Numbered from the stretch's first letter, positions 34,247 to 44,081 are shown. The stretch: 64,000 nucleotides of DNA from an uncultured Anaerolineaceae bacterium (GCA_937897615.1 CALCNO010000032.1:1-64000); one strand, 5' to 3'. Notes: generated by a model not told the origin, from the letters alone. Program-made: numbers and translations.

Positions 34247-35536
34247 TTAGCCGGGGTTTTCAATCAACAGGGTTTTTCTCGATGCTGCAAACAGGAAGCA
34301 TACGAGAATTGCCCAGTGGAAGGTTTCAAACACAAAGAAGTAGCTGATGGTGATATTGGCTACGATGACATACAGGATGGAAACGAAGGGGAGAAGGGAA
34401 AGAGTGCTTTTTTGCCCGACAAAGTGAATAAATGAACGAATCAACACTGTGGCGGTTATCGCAATGAGCATCAACACCCCAACCAGTCCAAGGTACACGA
34501 AAATATCTACAAACCCGTTGTGCCCGTTTACGACCAAAAAAGGCCAGCCTAGTACGTCCGCCAGGTGTTGCATGTAACTGCCCATATTCCATACAGATCC
34601 AATGCCGTAGCCAAGCCATAGATTATGGTTGGCCACATCCTGTATCAGGTAGCCCCACAGCGGGATGCGTCCGGTGAGGGATGAGTTTCTGCCGACCAGC
34701 GCAAAGATGTGATTAAGGTTCAGCACGGCCAGCACCAGCACTGCACCGCTGCCGGCAAGCACACTGATCTTTTGCCATGTCTTCATCCGGGGCCATACAT
34801 GAACCCAGCCCAGGCAAAGGAGAACCACCAGATTTAGCCCAGCCATCAACAGTATCCCTGTGGCAGAATGGCTTTTGAAGATCAAAAAACCACAACCGGC
34901 AAAGATTGCCACTGCCAGGAGCTTTTGCCAAAGCCGCTTCTTGCGGAAGAAAACCATCAGCGCGATCATGCTCGAAAAAGCGGCCAGCGATCCTAGGTAG
35001 TTACGATGAGAGGTGATGCCCCGCCACATGCCTTCATGAGGATAGGTGCTCATAATGGCAGCACCAGGCAGCAACCCTACCAACACAAAACTCAGTGCGG
35101 TGACAATGAAGGAGAACATAAAGAGAGCAATGAGGATTCTTTTCTGCGAGAACCGGTAGCCAAAATAGGCAGCCAGTAAGGTGGTGAGTACAAGCTGCGG
35201 AATTTTTTCGAGGGATGCAGCGGAATCAATAGACCAAAAGTAGGAAGCCGCTGCCCACACCAGGAAGGCGATCAGCAGCCAGTGGGACTTCCACGAGGCG
35301 AAAAACGTTCTCAACTCTCTTCGCTGCCACAACAGCAGCAGGGCTGCAGCGACCAATAACAGCAGGACGAGATTTTCTGATTGCAATGTGCCATACTGGC
35401 AGTAAAAGAGGGGTTTGTTGATCTCATCAAGGCACAGCCAAGTTCTGCGGTTAAAAATGAAGAAAGCAATTATGGCAATGATAATATCCAAAACCACAGC
35501 AAACCGCCCCTTGAGAACGCCAGAAGTTGCTTTCAT
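34247..35536 (-). CDS. Wzy-type O-antigen/exopolysaccharide polymerase or ligase
   Basis: A 429-residue membrane protein with 10-12 helices. The O-antigen ligase/Wzy pattern is seen: GITSHRNYLGSLAAFSSM and the later HNGFVDIFVYLGLVGVLM. It should join repeating units, or ligate the chain to a carrier, in the outer membrane face of the cytoplasmic membrane. The ATG (35534-35536) overlaps the sugar transferase stop as TGATG. The gene is AT-richer than the housekeeping genes around the operon. Distinguishing ligase from polymerase is not possible from sequence. Confidence 0.85.
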   Translation of the reverse strand: MKATSGVLKGRFAVVLDIIIAIIAFFIFNRRTWLCLDEINKPLFYCQYGTLQSENLVLLLLVAAALLLLWQRRELRTFFASWKSHWLLIAFLVWAAASYFWSIDSAASLEKIPQLVLTTLLAAYFGYRFSQKRILIALFMFSFIVTALSFVLVGLLPGAAIMSTYPHEGMWRGITSHRNYLGSLAAFSSMIALMVFFRKKRLWQKLLAVAIFAGCGFLIFKSHSATGILLMAGLNLVVLLCLGWVHVWPRMKTWQKISVLAGSGAVLVLAVLNLNHIFALVGRNSSLTGRIPLWGYLIQDVANHNLWLGYGIGSVWNMGSYMQHLADVLGWPFLVVNGHNGFVDIFVYLGLVGVLMLIAITATVLIRSFIHFVGQKSTLSLLPFVSILYVIVANITISYFFVFETFHWAILVCFLFAASRKTLLIENPG

Positions 35537-36930
35537 CAAAAAGCTCCTTTGCCGATAAGCACAACCCAGATGGTGCGGACGATGATCTGAAGGTCAAGCC
35601 AAATCGAGTAGTTTTGCACGTAGTAAATGTCATCCTCGCTGTGCAGGTGCAGCATCTTATCCGAACGGCCATTTACCTGCCACCAGCCGGTGATGCCGGG
35701 AAGCACAGTGAGGCGCTTGCGCTGCCAGCGCTCATAGCCTTGTACCAGGCGGGGAAGTTCAGGGCGGGGACCAACGACGGACATATTGCCCTCCAGAACA
35801 TTGAAAAACTGTGGCAGTTCATCCAGGCTAAATCGGCGCAGAAAACGCCCCAACCGGGTAACGCGCGGGTCATTGCGCAGTTTGTGCGGAAGAGCTTCTC
35901 CATTTTCTCCGGGCTGAGGCAGGATTTCTTCGGCCTTGTTAACCATTGTGCGAAACTTATGCACTTTAAAAAATTTGCCGTTTATGCCAACGCGTTCCTG
36001 GTTAAAGAAGATTGGAAAACCATCAAAAACCGCCACCAAAAGGGCGATGAGCGCCATCAGCGGCAGCAGCAAGACCATCATGCTGGTTGTAAAGAGCAGG
36101 TCAAAGATGCGCTTGATCATTTGATCAAATTCACTGAGGGCCAGGGCACGCAGGTCCAGCATGGGGATGCCATAAAAATCTTCCACTTTTGTATTTGCAA
36201 ACGAAAGGTCCAAAACGTCCAGGCCTATCCAGATGTTCAGCGGCAGGTCATCCAGTGCACCAAGCAGGTCGTTGATTTTGTGCATGCCAGAAGCCGGGAT
36301 GGCGATGACCAGGTCGGTGATCTCTTCCTCCAGGAGCGTCTGGCGGATTTCCTGCTCCTGTGCGTGCAATGGGGCTTCCTTATCAAAGGGGAATGCCACT
36401 CGAACAGATTGGACTCCATCCTGGTGGCCGGGTCTGAACTTTTTTAGCAGGTTCTGCGCAATTTTTGGCGCGCCAATCACCAGAATACGTTTATTGATGT
36501 TAAGGTAATCTTTGCGCATTCTGAAGAAAAGCCGCGTTGCCATGCGCCAGAGAATGCACAACAAGGTGGAGAGGAGTGAAAATGAAACAAAAAGCGCACG
36601 CGAAACATCGCGGAAAGAAAGAAACAGGATACCTGCCAGGCAGATTGTGATGATGAGCGAGCTGATGGTGAGGCCAGCCAGTTCATCAGTTACACGCAGA
36701 TATTTTTTGCCATCATAAAGAGAAGCGGCAGAGTAGGCGACTACCCACAGCAGGGGGAACAGAAAGTAGAACGGCACTGGCAGCCAGGTGGTGGAGGGGA
36801 TGTCGCGGATGAAGGGCAAGGTGCTCAACATGGGGCGCAGCGCTGTCATCGCCAGCAACGAAAGCCCCACCAGAAGGTAATCAAGCCCCATTGAAAAAAC
36901 TGCAAAGCTAATGGAAAAACGGCGCAGCAT
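35536..36930 (-). CDS. Exopolysaccharide polyprenyl glycosylphosphotransferase
   Basis: A 464-residue protein (WbaP/CpsE type). Four N-terminal helices are followed by a CoA-binding-like domain, then the bacterial sugar transferase domain: IKRIFDLLFTTSMMVLLL helix, PIFFNQERVGINGKFFKVHKFRTM, and RRFSLDELPQFFNVLEGNMSVVGPRPE. It starts repeat-unit synthesis by moving a sugar phosphate onto undecaprenyl phosphate. The start is the ATG at 36930, which overlaps the WecG-like gene's stop (TGATG); an earlier in-frame start at 37011 would overlap that gene by 82 nt. Confidence 0.9.
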   Translation of the reverse strand: MLRRFSISFAVFSMGLDYLLVGLSLLAMTALRPMLSTLPFIRDIPSTTWLPVPFYFLFPLLWVVAYSAASLYDGKKYLRVTDELAGLTISSLIITICLAGILFLSFRDVSRALFVSFSLLSTLLCILWRMATRLFFRMRKDYLNINKRILVIGAPKIAQNLLKKFRPGHQDGVQSVRVAFPFDKEAPLHAQEQEIRQTLLEEEITDLVIAIPASGMHKINDLLGALDDLPLNIWIGLDVLDLSFANTKVEDFYGIPMLDLRALALSEFDQMIKRIFDLLFTTSMMVLLLPLMALIALLVAVFDGFPIFFNQERVGINGKFFKVHKFRTMVNKAEEILPQPGENGEALPHKLRNDPRVTRLGRFLRRFSLDELPQFFNVLEGNMSVVGPRPELPRLVQGYERWQRKRLTVLPGITGWWQVNGRSDKMLHLHSEDDIYYVQNYSIWLDLQIIVRTIWVVLIGKGAF

Positions 36931-37691
36931 CAGAGCTTCTTCCCCTTTGCAAAAGAATCTTTGGCGAGTAGCCAGAAGAATTTTGGCAAGCCGATCAGGT
37001 AACGTTTCCACAAACGTTTGGGTTCAAGGAACAGCCGCCCAAGCCACTCCAGTCCGTGATCCGTCATCCATTTTGGGGGGCGTTTAGCCAGGCCTCCCAG
37101 GTGGTCCAGTAATGCGCCGACGGGCAGAAACACGTTGGCGGTTAGGGTCTCACGGTTTTCTTCAATCCAAAATTCCTGCGCGGGCATGCCAAACCCAATG
37201 ATGAGGATTTGTGGGTTGGCCTGGTTGATCGTCGCGACAACGGCGGCATTCTCCTGTGAATTGTGCTCTTTGTTGAAGTATCCGTGTGCAAATCCGGCAA
37301 TGTTGATTCCGGGGAAATCTGCTCGCACGTTCTCTGCGGCGCGGGAGATCACATCCTGTCTTGCACCCAGCAGGAACAAGCGATACCCGTTTTGTATAGA
37401 CAGTTGGAAGAGTTCACCGATCCAATCCGGCGGGGTCATTCGCTCTGGCTTGGGTAGGCCAGCCAGGCGGGCTGCCAGGCGGACCCCAAAACCGTCGGTG
37501 AAGACGAGGTCTGAATGATTGAGGAATGCCTTAAAGCGGGGCTGTTCATCTGCCAGCACCATGGCGTGGGCGTTCACGTAGGCTATTATGGCATGTTGCC
37601 TTTCGCTGACCGCAGTTTTGATGTCTGCAAGCAGTTTGTTCTTGCTGATTGGATGAATGGTGACGCCTAACAGGCGGATTTCCGGGTTCAT
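36930..37691 (-). CDS. WecG/TagA/CpsF-family glycosyltransferase
   Basis: A 253-residue GT26 glycosyltransferase: IAYVNAHAMVLADEQPRF, VFTDGFGVRLAARL and NPQILIIGFGMPAQEFWI with the family's conserved N-, DG- and GxPxQE-type motifs. It adds a sugar to a lipid-linked acceptor, usually the second step after the polyprenyl transferase that follows. The ATG is at 37691, six nt after an alternative TTG, and its stop couples to the next gene. Confidence 0.9.
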   Translation of the reverse strand: MNPEIRLLGVTIHPISKNKLLADIKTAVSERQHAIIAYVNAHAMVLADEQPRFKAFLNHSDLVFTDGFGVRLAARLAGLPKPERMTPPDWIGELFQLSIQNGYRLFLLGARQDVISRAAENVRADFPGINIAGFAHGYFNKEHNSQENAAVVATINQANPQILIIGFGMPAQEFWIEENRETLTANVFLPVGALLDHLGGLAKRPPKWMTDHGLEWLGRLFLEPKRLWKRYLIGLPKFFWLLAKDSFAKGKKL

Positions 37692-37724
37692 GAGCAACTC
37701 ACTGCCTAGTTTACTCCAAACACA

Positions 37725-38867
37725 TTATTTTCTTATCTGGTCTTTATCTGCCAGGAGTGTGTTTAGATGGTTGCAGATGTCATTTGCTGCTTCCGCAGCA
37801 GTTTGCCCCATGTATACTCCAGCTTTTTGCATGACCTCAATAGCTTTTTGTTCATACCCATCAAGTTTAAAACTGAGAAATTTGTACACCATCACTTTAA
37901 CGTCGGTCAAAAGATCGGCATTGATACCAATGGTGCTTGCACCTGAAATGACAGCGGCGGGTTTTAAGGCTTCGCAAATGACCTCTAATGGATAGTTCCA
38001 TAATTGATGGGGCATAAAGTCCCAGTTGGGCAGCTTTCCGAGCTGGGTTTTGAACTCTGCAAAGTCGAAAATCACGTCCCTTGGGTGTGGTTTTAGCAAG
38101 AAACGCGCATTCTTAAAATCCTTTAAAATACTGGAGAAGAGTTCCATCAGGTCTTTTTGTAGGGCTATTTGATTGAGATATGCCATGCGAGGCAAAGCGA
38201 TTATAACAACTTGTCCTACCTGAGCGTGATCTTTCAGTGCGCGAGTGAAGACTTCTTGTTTGCTCAGGGCGTGGATGAGCCCCATCAACTCAAAAGTATA
38301 TCCATCCTGCGCAAGTTTGATGTTGCTAAAGCTTGTGTACCTAGCCAAATTTGGAGAGCGAGGTGATATCAAAAGATTAACGCGAGGTTTTTCGCCAATT
38401 CCCATCATGCAATATACAAGCTGGTCAAATTTATTGAAATGTGCTTCAGGGGCGATATATTGGCCGTATCCATCATCAAAAATGACGACCTTCTTTTGAG
38501 CCGCCGCTAGTAAGATCGCTCGTTCTGGAGCCCCGTATATTTTTGGCAGAAACAGGTATTGTTTGCACGTCTTTCGCGTGTACCAATAGAAAGTTAGGTG
38601 ATTGACCAGAGAGCGGAACATATAAGTTTTTGTGTTGTCAGCAGTTGATTTCTCAAGCTCAACAGGGCCGGCATCAACGAATAAGCCAAATTGTTGAGCG
38701 ATTTGCTGGGTTATCCGCTTTAATTCTGGTTGCCATTTCATGTCATACAAAACAACGGTGATCTTGCACTCACCCTGAAGATGTTTTCTCACGCACGCAA
38801 GACCGGTCAGTAGTTGATAAGGGCCGTTAACAAACAGTAAAGCATGATCTTCAGTTCTAGCTTTCAT
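37725..38867 (-). CDS. Polysialyltransferase-like (GT52-type) glycosyltransferase
   Basis: A 380-residue protein. HALLFVNGPYQLLTGLACV at the start, VVIFDDGYGQYI in the middle, FLLKPHPRD and AVISGASTIGINADLL near the end fit the GT52/polysialyltransferase-like family (KPHP and S-T motif region). The transferred sugar is unknown, so a sialic-acid role is not claimed. It ends 33 nt before the WecG-like gene and is AT-rich. Confidence 0.72.
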   Translation of the reverse strand: MKARTEDHALLFVNGPYQLLTGLACVRKHLQGECKITVVLYDMKWQPELKRITQQIAQQFGLFVDAGPVELEKSTADNTKTYMFRSLVNHLTFYWYTRKTCKQYLFLPKIYGAPERAILLAAAQKKVVIFDDGYGQYIAPEAHFNKFDQLVYCMMGIGEKPRVNLLISPRSPNLARYTSFSNIKLAQDGYTFELMGLIHALSKQEVFTRALKDHAQVGQVVIIALPRMAYLNQIALQKDLMELFSSILKDFKNARFLLKPHPRDVIFDFAEFKTQLGKLPNWDFMPHQLWNYPLEVICEALKPAAVISGASTIGINADLLTDVKVMVYKFLSFKLDGYEQKAIEVMQKAGVYMGQTAAEAANDICNHLNTLLADKDQIRK

Positions 38868-38870
38868 GAG

Positions 38871-39836
38871 TTAATGCTCTGGAAGTTTTGCGATAAGCTC
38901 ATTTTTTATGCGAGACAACAGGCTACCCCTTGGTTGCGTATCGTACTTTTTTATATATGCCTGGCTTTGTGCAGACAACAAAGGTGCCTGTGTATTTTTT
39001 AGCCCAGATACCATTTTAAGGGCATCTTTTATTCCCCTGATGGCTTTTTGGGGCATCAGGTTTATCGCTCCCTTTACAAGATATCCTAAACTGCGCGCGA
39101 TGAATTTAGTTTGTGATCGGTAGTATTTCCATTGGATATAAAGGCCATTTCGCACCAGGTAGTAATAACGATCACCTCTCCACGAGACCCTTTTTTCGGG
39201 GGCTGTTTTGTGGAGAATCACTACTTCTGGGAAGTAGGTTATTGTAAATCCCAGGTTGATCATCTGGTAGGCCAGATCAAGTTCTTCCCAATAAAAGAAC
39301 AATGCTTCATCGTAGTAGTCGGTCTGTTGCAAGCTTGTCCTGCGGATGGCATGTCCGGCACCGCAGAAACGAGCTGTCATAAACTCGAAATCCGCAGATT
39401 TTAGCAGTGGTCGTGGGTAGACCCAACTGGATAGTTCCAGCTGTCTCGAAAAGTAATTATTAACTTTGAATCCCAAAATGGCGGTATCCGGTTCCTGTTG
39501 AAGCTTCGTAACGGCTTTCTCAATTGCATGTTCTGATTCAAAAATTGCATCATTGTCCAGACAGATAATGTAATCTGCATTGCCCAATTTCATTCCCTGA
39601 TTGCGCCCGGCTGGTACCCCGGTGTTTTGGGTGTTTTCTATCAAATGAGCTGTAGGAAAGTTGAAGAGACCATCTTTTAATGCTTTCAGTTGGTCAGGCT
39701 CACTTCCCTGGTCAATGATCCACATTTCTACAAGGATGTTTACCTGGTTGGAGATGTTTTTAATCGTTTCCAGTAGTGAATCAACCCGATTCCAAGAGAG
39801 CAGAACGACATCTACCCTGGGAAATGAATTGATCAT
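38871..39836 (-). CDS. Family 2 glycosyltransferase
   Basis: A 321-residue GT-A glycosyltransferase: VDVVLLSWNRVDSLLETIKNI, NQGMKLGNADYIICLDNDAIF (the DxD-type metal site) and ARFCGAGHAIRRTSL...EELDLAYQMINLG. It likely adds a rhamnose-like or other sugar to the repeat unit. The ATG overlaps the flippase stop as ATGA. AT-rich. Confidence 0.88.
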   Translation of the reverse strand: MINSFPRVDVVLLSWNRVDSLLETIKNISNQVNILVEMWIIDQGSEPDQLKALKDGLFNFPTAHLIENTQNTGVPAGRNQGMKLGNADYIICLDNDAIFESEHAIEKAVTKLQQEPDTAILGFKVNNYFSRQLELSSWVYPRPLLKSADFEFMTARFCGAGHAIRRTSLQQTDYYDEALFFYWEELDLAYQMINLGFTITYFPEVVILHKTAPEKRVSWRGDRYYYLVRNGLYIQWKYYRSQTKFIARSLGYLVKGAINLMPQKAIRGIKDALKMVSGLKNTQAPLLSAQSQAYIKKYDTQPRGSLLSRIKNELIAKLPEH

Positions 39837-41251
39837 AAGAGAAAACCTTTCAGTAAATAACCAAACACGGTCTTGATGTTTTTGATGTGCAAAAGAAAAA
39901 AGGCCAACGCTGCACCAATGCTATAGTAGATTGGAACTGGAGTAAAACTGCCAATAATGGCGATGGTCATTGGAACAAGAAACCGTGGGGAGAGGATGGC
40001 ACTGATCTGGTGTATTTTTTTACCGGTTTTTCCAAGCAATCTGAATCCTAGGAGAGTTTGAAAACCTGTGTAGATCACGCTGCCGATCAGTGTGATCACA
40101 GCTACCCAAAAATAGTTTAGTTGTAAAAGGGATGTGATTGAGCCAGAAATTGTAATGAGGAAGACAACCCCAATACTAATCTTGGCAACCACGTTTTGCT
40201 GATTTCTTGCGACTGAAAGTGCGTTGAAACCAAATGAGACCGCCAGTATCGATTGAGCGAACAAAAGAATTGTTATCACCGGAAGCGATGGCCGATACGC
40301 GGGTAAAAACAGGAGCAATAAAGGCAATGCAGAGATTACCAGGAAGATCAATAAAAAGCAGGCAGTGTTGTAAACCAGGTTAACCTTCTCAATAAGATTG
40401 GAAACTGTTTCGTTATCAACCTCGTTGACGGTTTTTGTTAATACGTCTGGATAAATTGCCCAAGCTGCAGATTGAAACCCCAATAAAACGGCATTGGAGA
40501 GTGAGTTTGCCAGTGTGTAATATCCCAGGATTTCATTCGTGTAAAATCCATTCACAATTGTTCTTGCAGACATCGCAATGAGATAGAAACTGAAGTTGTA
40601 AATTAATAGTGGAAACCCAACATTGAACAGCCGCTTGGGCTCAGCTTTTTCAAAATGGGTTTGTAACTTGAAGGGTAGATGGAAAAAATAGATTGCGATT
40701 GAAACAAGGCTGGCAAATAGCATGAATAACAGTTGGTAAGTAACAAGATCTTTCTCTCGAAAGATGATGGAAGAGCCAAGCAGGAGAATTGCAGAAATAG
40801 TTTCGACAATTGCAATCTTTTTGATTCCTTGCATAACTCGATAAATGTTGGTTAACACCTGCTGTAGGTTGGTGGTAGCAATGATAAGTGTAACCAATAT
40901 GAGGTATTGGCCGAAAGAGAACCTGGAAAAAACAGGAATGTTGAAAAAATGTGTTCCAATGCCCAAAATCATAATTCCCAGGTTAATAGTCGCGGTAATG
41001 ATAACCGCGGAGGATGCAATAGTTGCTTTTTGCTCTTGGGTTTTTTCGCTAGAAGAAAGTGACACTGTTGTTGCGTAGTTGATCCCTAAAGTTGAAGCAT
41101 ACGAAAAATACAGCAGGAATAGGGTGATAAACCCCCAGTTCCCGTATTCCTCTGGCCCTAGAAACCGAGCCAGAATAATGCCACGTATGAATAAGAGTCC
41201 ATAGTTGAAATACCGATTTATGATAAAGAGGAAGATTTTCCTTTGTGGCAT
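39833..41251 (-). CDS. Wzx-type oligosaccharide flippase
   Basis: A 472-residue membrane protein with about 12-14 helices and the polysaccharide-transporter (PST/MATE-like) layout: FIINRYFNYGLLFIRGIILARFLGPEEYGNWGF start, then repeated helix pairs. It flips the lipid-linked repeat to the outside before polymerisation. It is the first gene of the polysaccharide operon after the asparaginase (50 nt gap). It is the most AT-rich gene of the window, unlike the flanking genes, consistent with recent acquisition. Confidence 0.9.
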   Translation of the reverse strand: MPQRKIFLFIINRYFNYGLLFIRGIILARFLGPEEYGNWGFITLFLLYFSYASTLGINYATTVSLSSSEKTQEQKATIASSAVIITATINLGIMILGIGTHFFNIPVFSRFSFGQYLILVTLIIATTNLQQVLTNIYRVMQGIKKIAIVETISAILLLGSSIIFREKDLVTYQLLFMLFASLVSIAIYFFHLPFKLQTHFEKAEPKRLFNVGFPLLIYNFSFYLIAMSARTIVNGFYTNEILGYYTLANSLSNAVLLGFQSAAWAIYPDVLTKTVNEVDNETVSNLIEKVNLVYNTACFLLIFLVISALPLLLLFLPAYRPSLPVITILLFAQSILAVSFGFNALSVARNQQNVVAKISIGVVFLITISGSITSLLQLNYFWVAVITLIGSVIYTGFQTLLGFRLLGKTGKKIHQISAILSPRFLVPMTIAIIGSFTPVPIYYSIGAALAFFLLHIKNIKTVFGYLLKGFLL

Positions 41252-41301
41252 TCTTTGATTATATTGGCAAACTAGGTTTTGGTCTTATAGGCCAAGTCAA
41301 A

Positions 41302-42339
41302 TCACCACGCCGCTCTGATCTCTCCCACTGGCAAGTGACGCCAGTTGTAGAGCGGCCGCGCGGCAAAAGCGGCCAGCTGCTGCACCTGTTCTTCGTCCAG
41401 CGCGCCGAGTTGCCGAAGGATGGCAATGGCAGCGGCAGGGCGGGCGCGCTCCGGGCGTGATTGGTCGCCATCGGCGATCTTGAGGGTGATGCCATAGGCC
41501 GGGCTGCCGGCTCCGCAAGCGCCGGGCAGCAATGCCAGTGCCTGGTACCCCTCTGCGCCGCCCTTGGAAAGGATCTTGCCACGGCCGGCAATCATCAACG
41601 CGGTATCGAATCCGCTGGGGCCGGCCACCATGTTGGGGTAGGCCGTCATGGCGGCAAAGATGCTGCGCAGGGCAGCTTGCCGCGGCTCCGGCAGGCCGGA
41701 AGGGTCTGCCAGCAGCGCAAAGGCGCGGGCGGCTTTGTCCAGCGGAATGGCGAAAACGGGGGCTGAACACCCGTCCGTGCCGAGCAGGATCTCACTGACG
41801 GGAACATTGGTGATCTCGGCAAAGGTTTTCAGAATATCCTGCTGCACCGGGTGGGCAGGGTCGATGTAATCGGCGGTGGGCAGGCCGCGCAGGCGTGCAT
41901 AGGCCAGCATGCCGGTGTGCTTGCCGGAGCAGTTGTGGCGCAGCGGGCTGTTCTCCTCGTGGTTGAGCAGCATGCGGTTGGCGGTGGCAGTATCGGCGGG
42001 GGTGTGCATGCCGCACAGCAGGTCTTCCGGCCCCACCCCGATCTTGCATTGGATGCTGCTGACCACACGCACGTGTTCGTCAGTGCCGTGATGCGAGGCG
42101 CAAATGACCGCCAACTCCTCCTGCGTCAGGCCAAAGTGTTCCACGCCGCCATGCTCCACCAGCGGTAGCGCCTGGAACGGCTTGGCCGAGGAACGCAGAA
42201 AAGCCACCCTGGCGGGGTCGCCCAGGTGAAAGACGACCTTTCCGTTGACATCGCTGACCACCAGCGCGCCGTAATGGGTGCTTTCAACAATTGGGCCGCG
42301 TGTGAGTTCAACAAGGGGAACATAGCCGGGAGTAGTCAA
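41302..42339 (-). CDS. L-asparaginase II family protein
   Basis: A 345-residue member of the PF06089 asparaginase family (thermolabile type): LVELTRGPIVESTHYGALVV, FLRSSAKPFQALPLVE, ASHHGTDEHV, NCSGKHTGMLA and GTDGCSAPVFAIPL. It converts asparagine to aspartate and ammonia. The start is TTG at 42337-42339. It has a normal GC level, so it marks the upstream border of the AT-rich polysaccharide block. Confidence 0.9.
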   Translation of the reverse strand: MTTPGYVPLVELTRGPIVESTHYGALVVSDVNGKVVFHLGDPARVAFLRSSAKPFQALPLVEHGGVEHFGLTQEELAVICASHHGTDEHVRVVSSIQCKIGVGPEDLLCGMHTPADTATANRMLLNHEENSPLRHNCSGKHTGMLAYARLRGLPTADYIDPAHPVQQDILKTFAEITNVPVSEILLGTDGCSAPVFAIPLDKAARAFALLADPSGLPEPRQAALRSIFAAMTAYPNMVAGPSGFDTALMIAGRGKILSKGGAEGYQALALLPGACGAGSPAYGITLKIADGDQSRPERARPAAAIAILRQLGALDEEQVQQLAAFAARPLYNWRHLPVGEIRAAW

Positions 42340-42487
42340 GTGAACCTGCCTGAAGTGAATTGAGAAGCCGTTTTGATTTTACTCCCTTTGCATGAGCAGA
42401 AAATGAGATCAGTGGTTAAACCAAAAATAAACAACTCTTTTTACCTCATCCGGTATCCTTTGGCTAACAAAACTCAAGGAGAGAGAG

Positions 42488-43123
42488 ATGTTGCAAAAAT
42501 CTAATGGTAGTAACACAACGCGTAGAAACTGGTATATCGATGCCGTGTTGTTTGTTGGCGCTCTCATTGCCGCAATCTCCGGGATTTACTTTTTGATCTT
42601 CCCGGATGGCGGCTACATGGGCGGGCGCAATCCTTACTATGGGATTCAGATCATTTTTGACCGCACCGGCTGGGAATGGATTCACACCTGGTTGAGCCTG
42701 GGGATGGTAGCGGTGGCGCTGGTTCACTTTTTGCTTCACATCAAGTGGGTTGGCAACACCACCCGGCGCGTGCTGCGCAACCTCTTTGGCAAGCAAAAGA
42801 GTACCATGAACGCCAAAGGCTGGCAGAACGTGATTGTTGACGGCCTCGTGGCCCTGTCCTTTGTGGTGTGTGCAGCTTCCGGCGTGTACCTGCTCCTTGT
42901 GGGAGAGAGCCGCGGCGGGCTGGTGCCAGACCCCACGTTCCTGTTCTCGCGCACCGTGTGGAGCCTGTTGCATACCTGGAGCGGCGTTCTCTTCATCAGC
43001 GGCGGCATCATGCACTTTGCCATCCACTGGGGATGGGTAACCAAAGTGACCCGCAAAGTCTTTCGCAAGGCTGAGCTCAAAGTTCAGCAAAATCAAACTG
43101 GAAATCTGGTAACTGAAAACTAA
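42488..43123 (+). CDS. DUF4405-like tandem cytochrome b561-type membrane protein
   Basis: A 211-residue membrane protein with two homologous halves. Each half has a WIHTW/LLHTW helix and a partner helix with a His (LVHFLLH, IMHFAIHW), positions suited to bind b-type heme. This is the DUF4405 layout. The next gene, a DUF2202 protein, begins 27 nt downstream, and the terminator follows both, so they form an operon. A membrane electron-transfer role is inferred. Confidence 0.82.
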   Translation: MLQKSNGSNTTRRNWYIDAVLFVGALIAAISGIYFLIFPDGGYMGGRNPYYGIQIIFDRTGWEWIHTWLSLGMVAVALVHFLLHIKWVGNTTRRVLRNLFGKQKSTMNAKGWQNVIVDGLVALSFVVCAASGVYLLLVGESRGGLVPDPTFLFSRTVWSLLHTWSGVLFISGGIMHFAIHWGWVTKVTRKVFRKAELKVQQNQTGNLVTEN

Positions 43124-43149
43124 CGATTAGAGGTAAAGGAGAAAATAAA

Positions 43150-43944
43150 ATGTTCAAGAAGATCTTAGGAATTGGTTTGTTGGTAGTCGTGGTTGGCGCC
43201 CTGGTGTTTGGTGCAGTCAAGACCACCATGGCGGCCTTCGAAGACGAAGAAATCACTGTGACCGATCGCGGTGGTAACGGTAATGGTAACGGCGTGGAGA
43301 CTGATGGCCTTGGCTATGGATATGATGGCGTGAATCAGGGACTCTCAGAAGACCACCTGTATGCCGCTACCCCGCTGGCCTTGATCCCTGCTGGTGAGCT
43401 TGACCAGGCAGAGACCGACGCATTGCTCTTCATGTGGGAAGAAGAAAAGATGGCGCGGGATGTTTACACCGCTCTGGCCGCTGTTTGGACCAAGCCGCTC
43501 TTCAACAACATCGCCGCCAGCGAACAGACCCACATGGATGCTGTGCAGGAATTGCTCGACCGCTACGGCCTGGCAACCCCTTCTGATGGCACCGCCGGCA
43601 TGTTTGTCAACACAGACCTCCAGGCGCTCTACACCAGCCTGGTAGCACAGGGCCAAATCTCTGAACTGGATGCGGTCAAAGCGGGTGCGGCCATCGAAGA
43701 GATCGATATCCTCGACCTGCAGGAGAGGCTGGCGCAGACCACCCAGGAAGACATCAGCCAGGTGTTCAACAGCCTGCTCGCCGGTTCTTACAACCACCTG
43801 AATTCCTTTGCCGCTAACTACTGGAATATCTCCGGCACGGTTTATGTTCCCCAGTACATGAGCCAGGCGGATTACGATGTGGTGGTCACCTCAACCACCT
43901 TTGGTTCGCAGGGCGCGGGCGGTGGACGCCGCGGCAGGAACTAA
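43150..43944 (+). CDS. DUF2202 ferritin-like protein, exported
   Basis: A 264-residue protein with an N-terminal hydrophobic segment (signal or anchor), a Gly/Asn/Asp-rich linker, and a DUF2202 four-helix domain: LFMWEEEKMARDVYTALAAVW, AASEQTHMDAVQELLDRYG, and EEIDILDLQERLAQT. The paired Glu and His residues resemble ferritin-like metal ligands. Function is unknown; its pairing with a heme membrane protein suggests redox or metal handling outside the cell. The terminator is at 43970-43996. Confidence 0.85.
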   Translation: MFKKILGIGLLVVVVGALVFGAVKTTMAAFEDEEITVTDRGGNGNGNGVETDGLGYGYDGVNQGLSEDHLYAATPLALIPAGELDQAETDALLFMWEEEKMARDVYTALAAVWTKPLFNNIAASEQTHMDAVQELLDRYGLATPSDGTAGMFVNTDLQALYTSLVAQGQISELDAVKAGAAIEEIDILDLQERLAQTTQEDISQVFNSLLAGSYNHLNSFAANYWNISGTVYVPQYMSQADYDVVVTSTTFGSQGAGGGRRGRN

Positions 43945-43969
43945 ACGGAACTAACTTTTAGATCGTCAG

Positions 43970-43996
43970 GAGCAGGGAGTAATCCCTGCTCTTTTT
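43970..43996 (+). terminator. Intrinsic terminator after the DUF2202 gene
   Basis: A 9-bp stem (GAGCAGGGA / TCCCTGCTC) with a 4-nt loop, then TTTTTATTT. Confidence 0.85.
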
Positions 43997-44031
43997 ATTT
44001 CGTTTTAAACCAGGAGAATATTAATTATTAG

Positions 44032-44075
44032 AGTATATTAATATACTTGTAATACTGTGTAATACATAGTATAAT
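44032..44075 (+). promoter_or_regulatory. PadR promoter with palindromic operator
   Basis: A perfect 16-nt palindrome AGTATATTAATATACT (44032-44047), TTGTAA (44047-44052) as -35, a 17-nt spacer, and TATAAT (44070-44075) as -10. A second imperfect repeat (ATACT...AGTAT, 44052-44072) overlaps the promoter. The ATG at 44082 is only 6 nt past the -10 box, so the mRNA should be leaderless. Confidence 0.8.
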
Positions 44076-44081
44076 AAGTGC

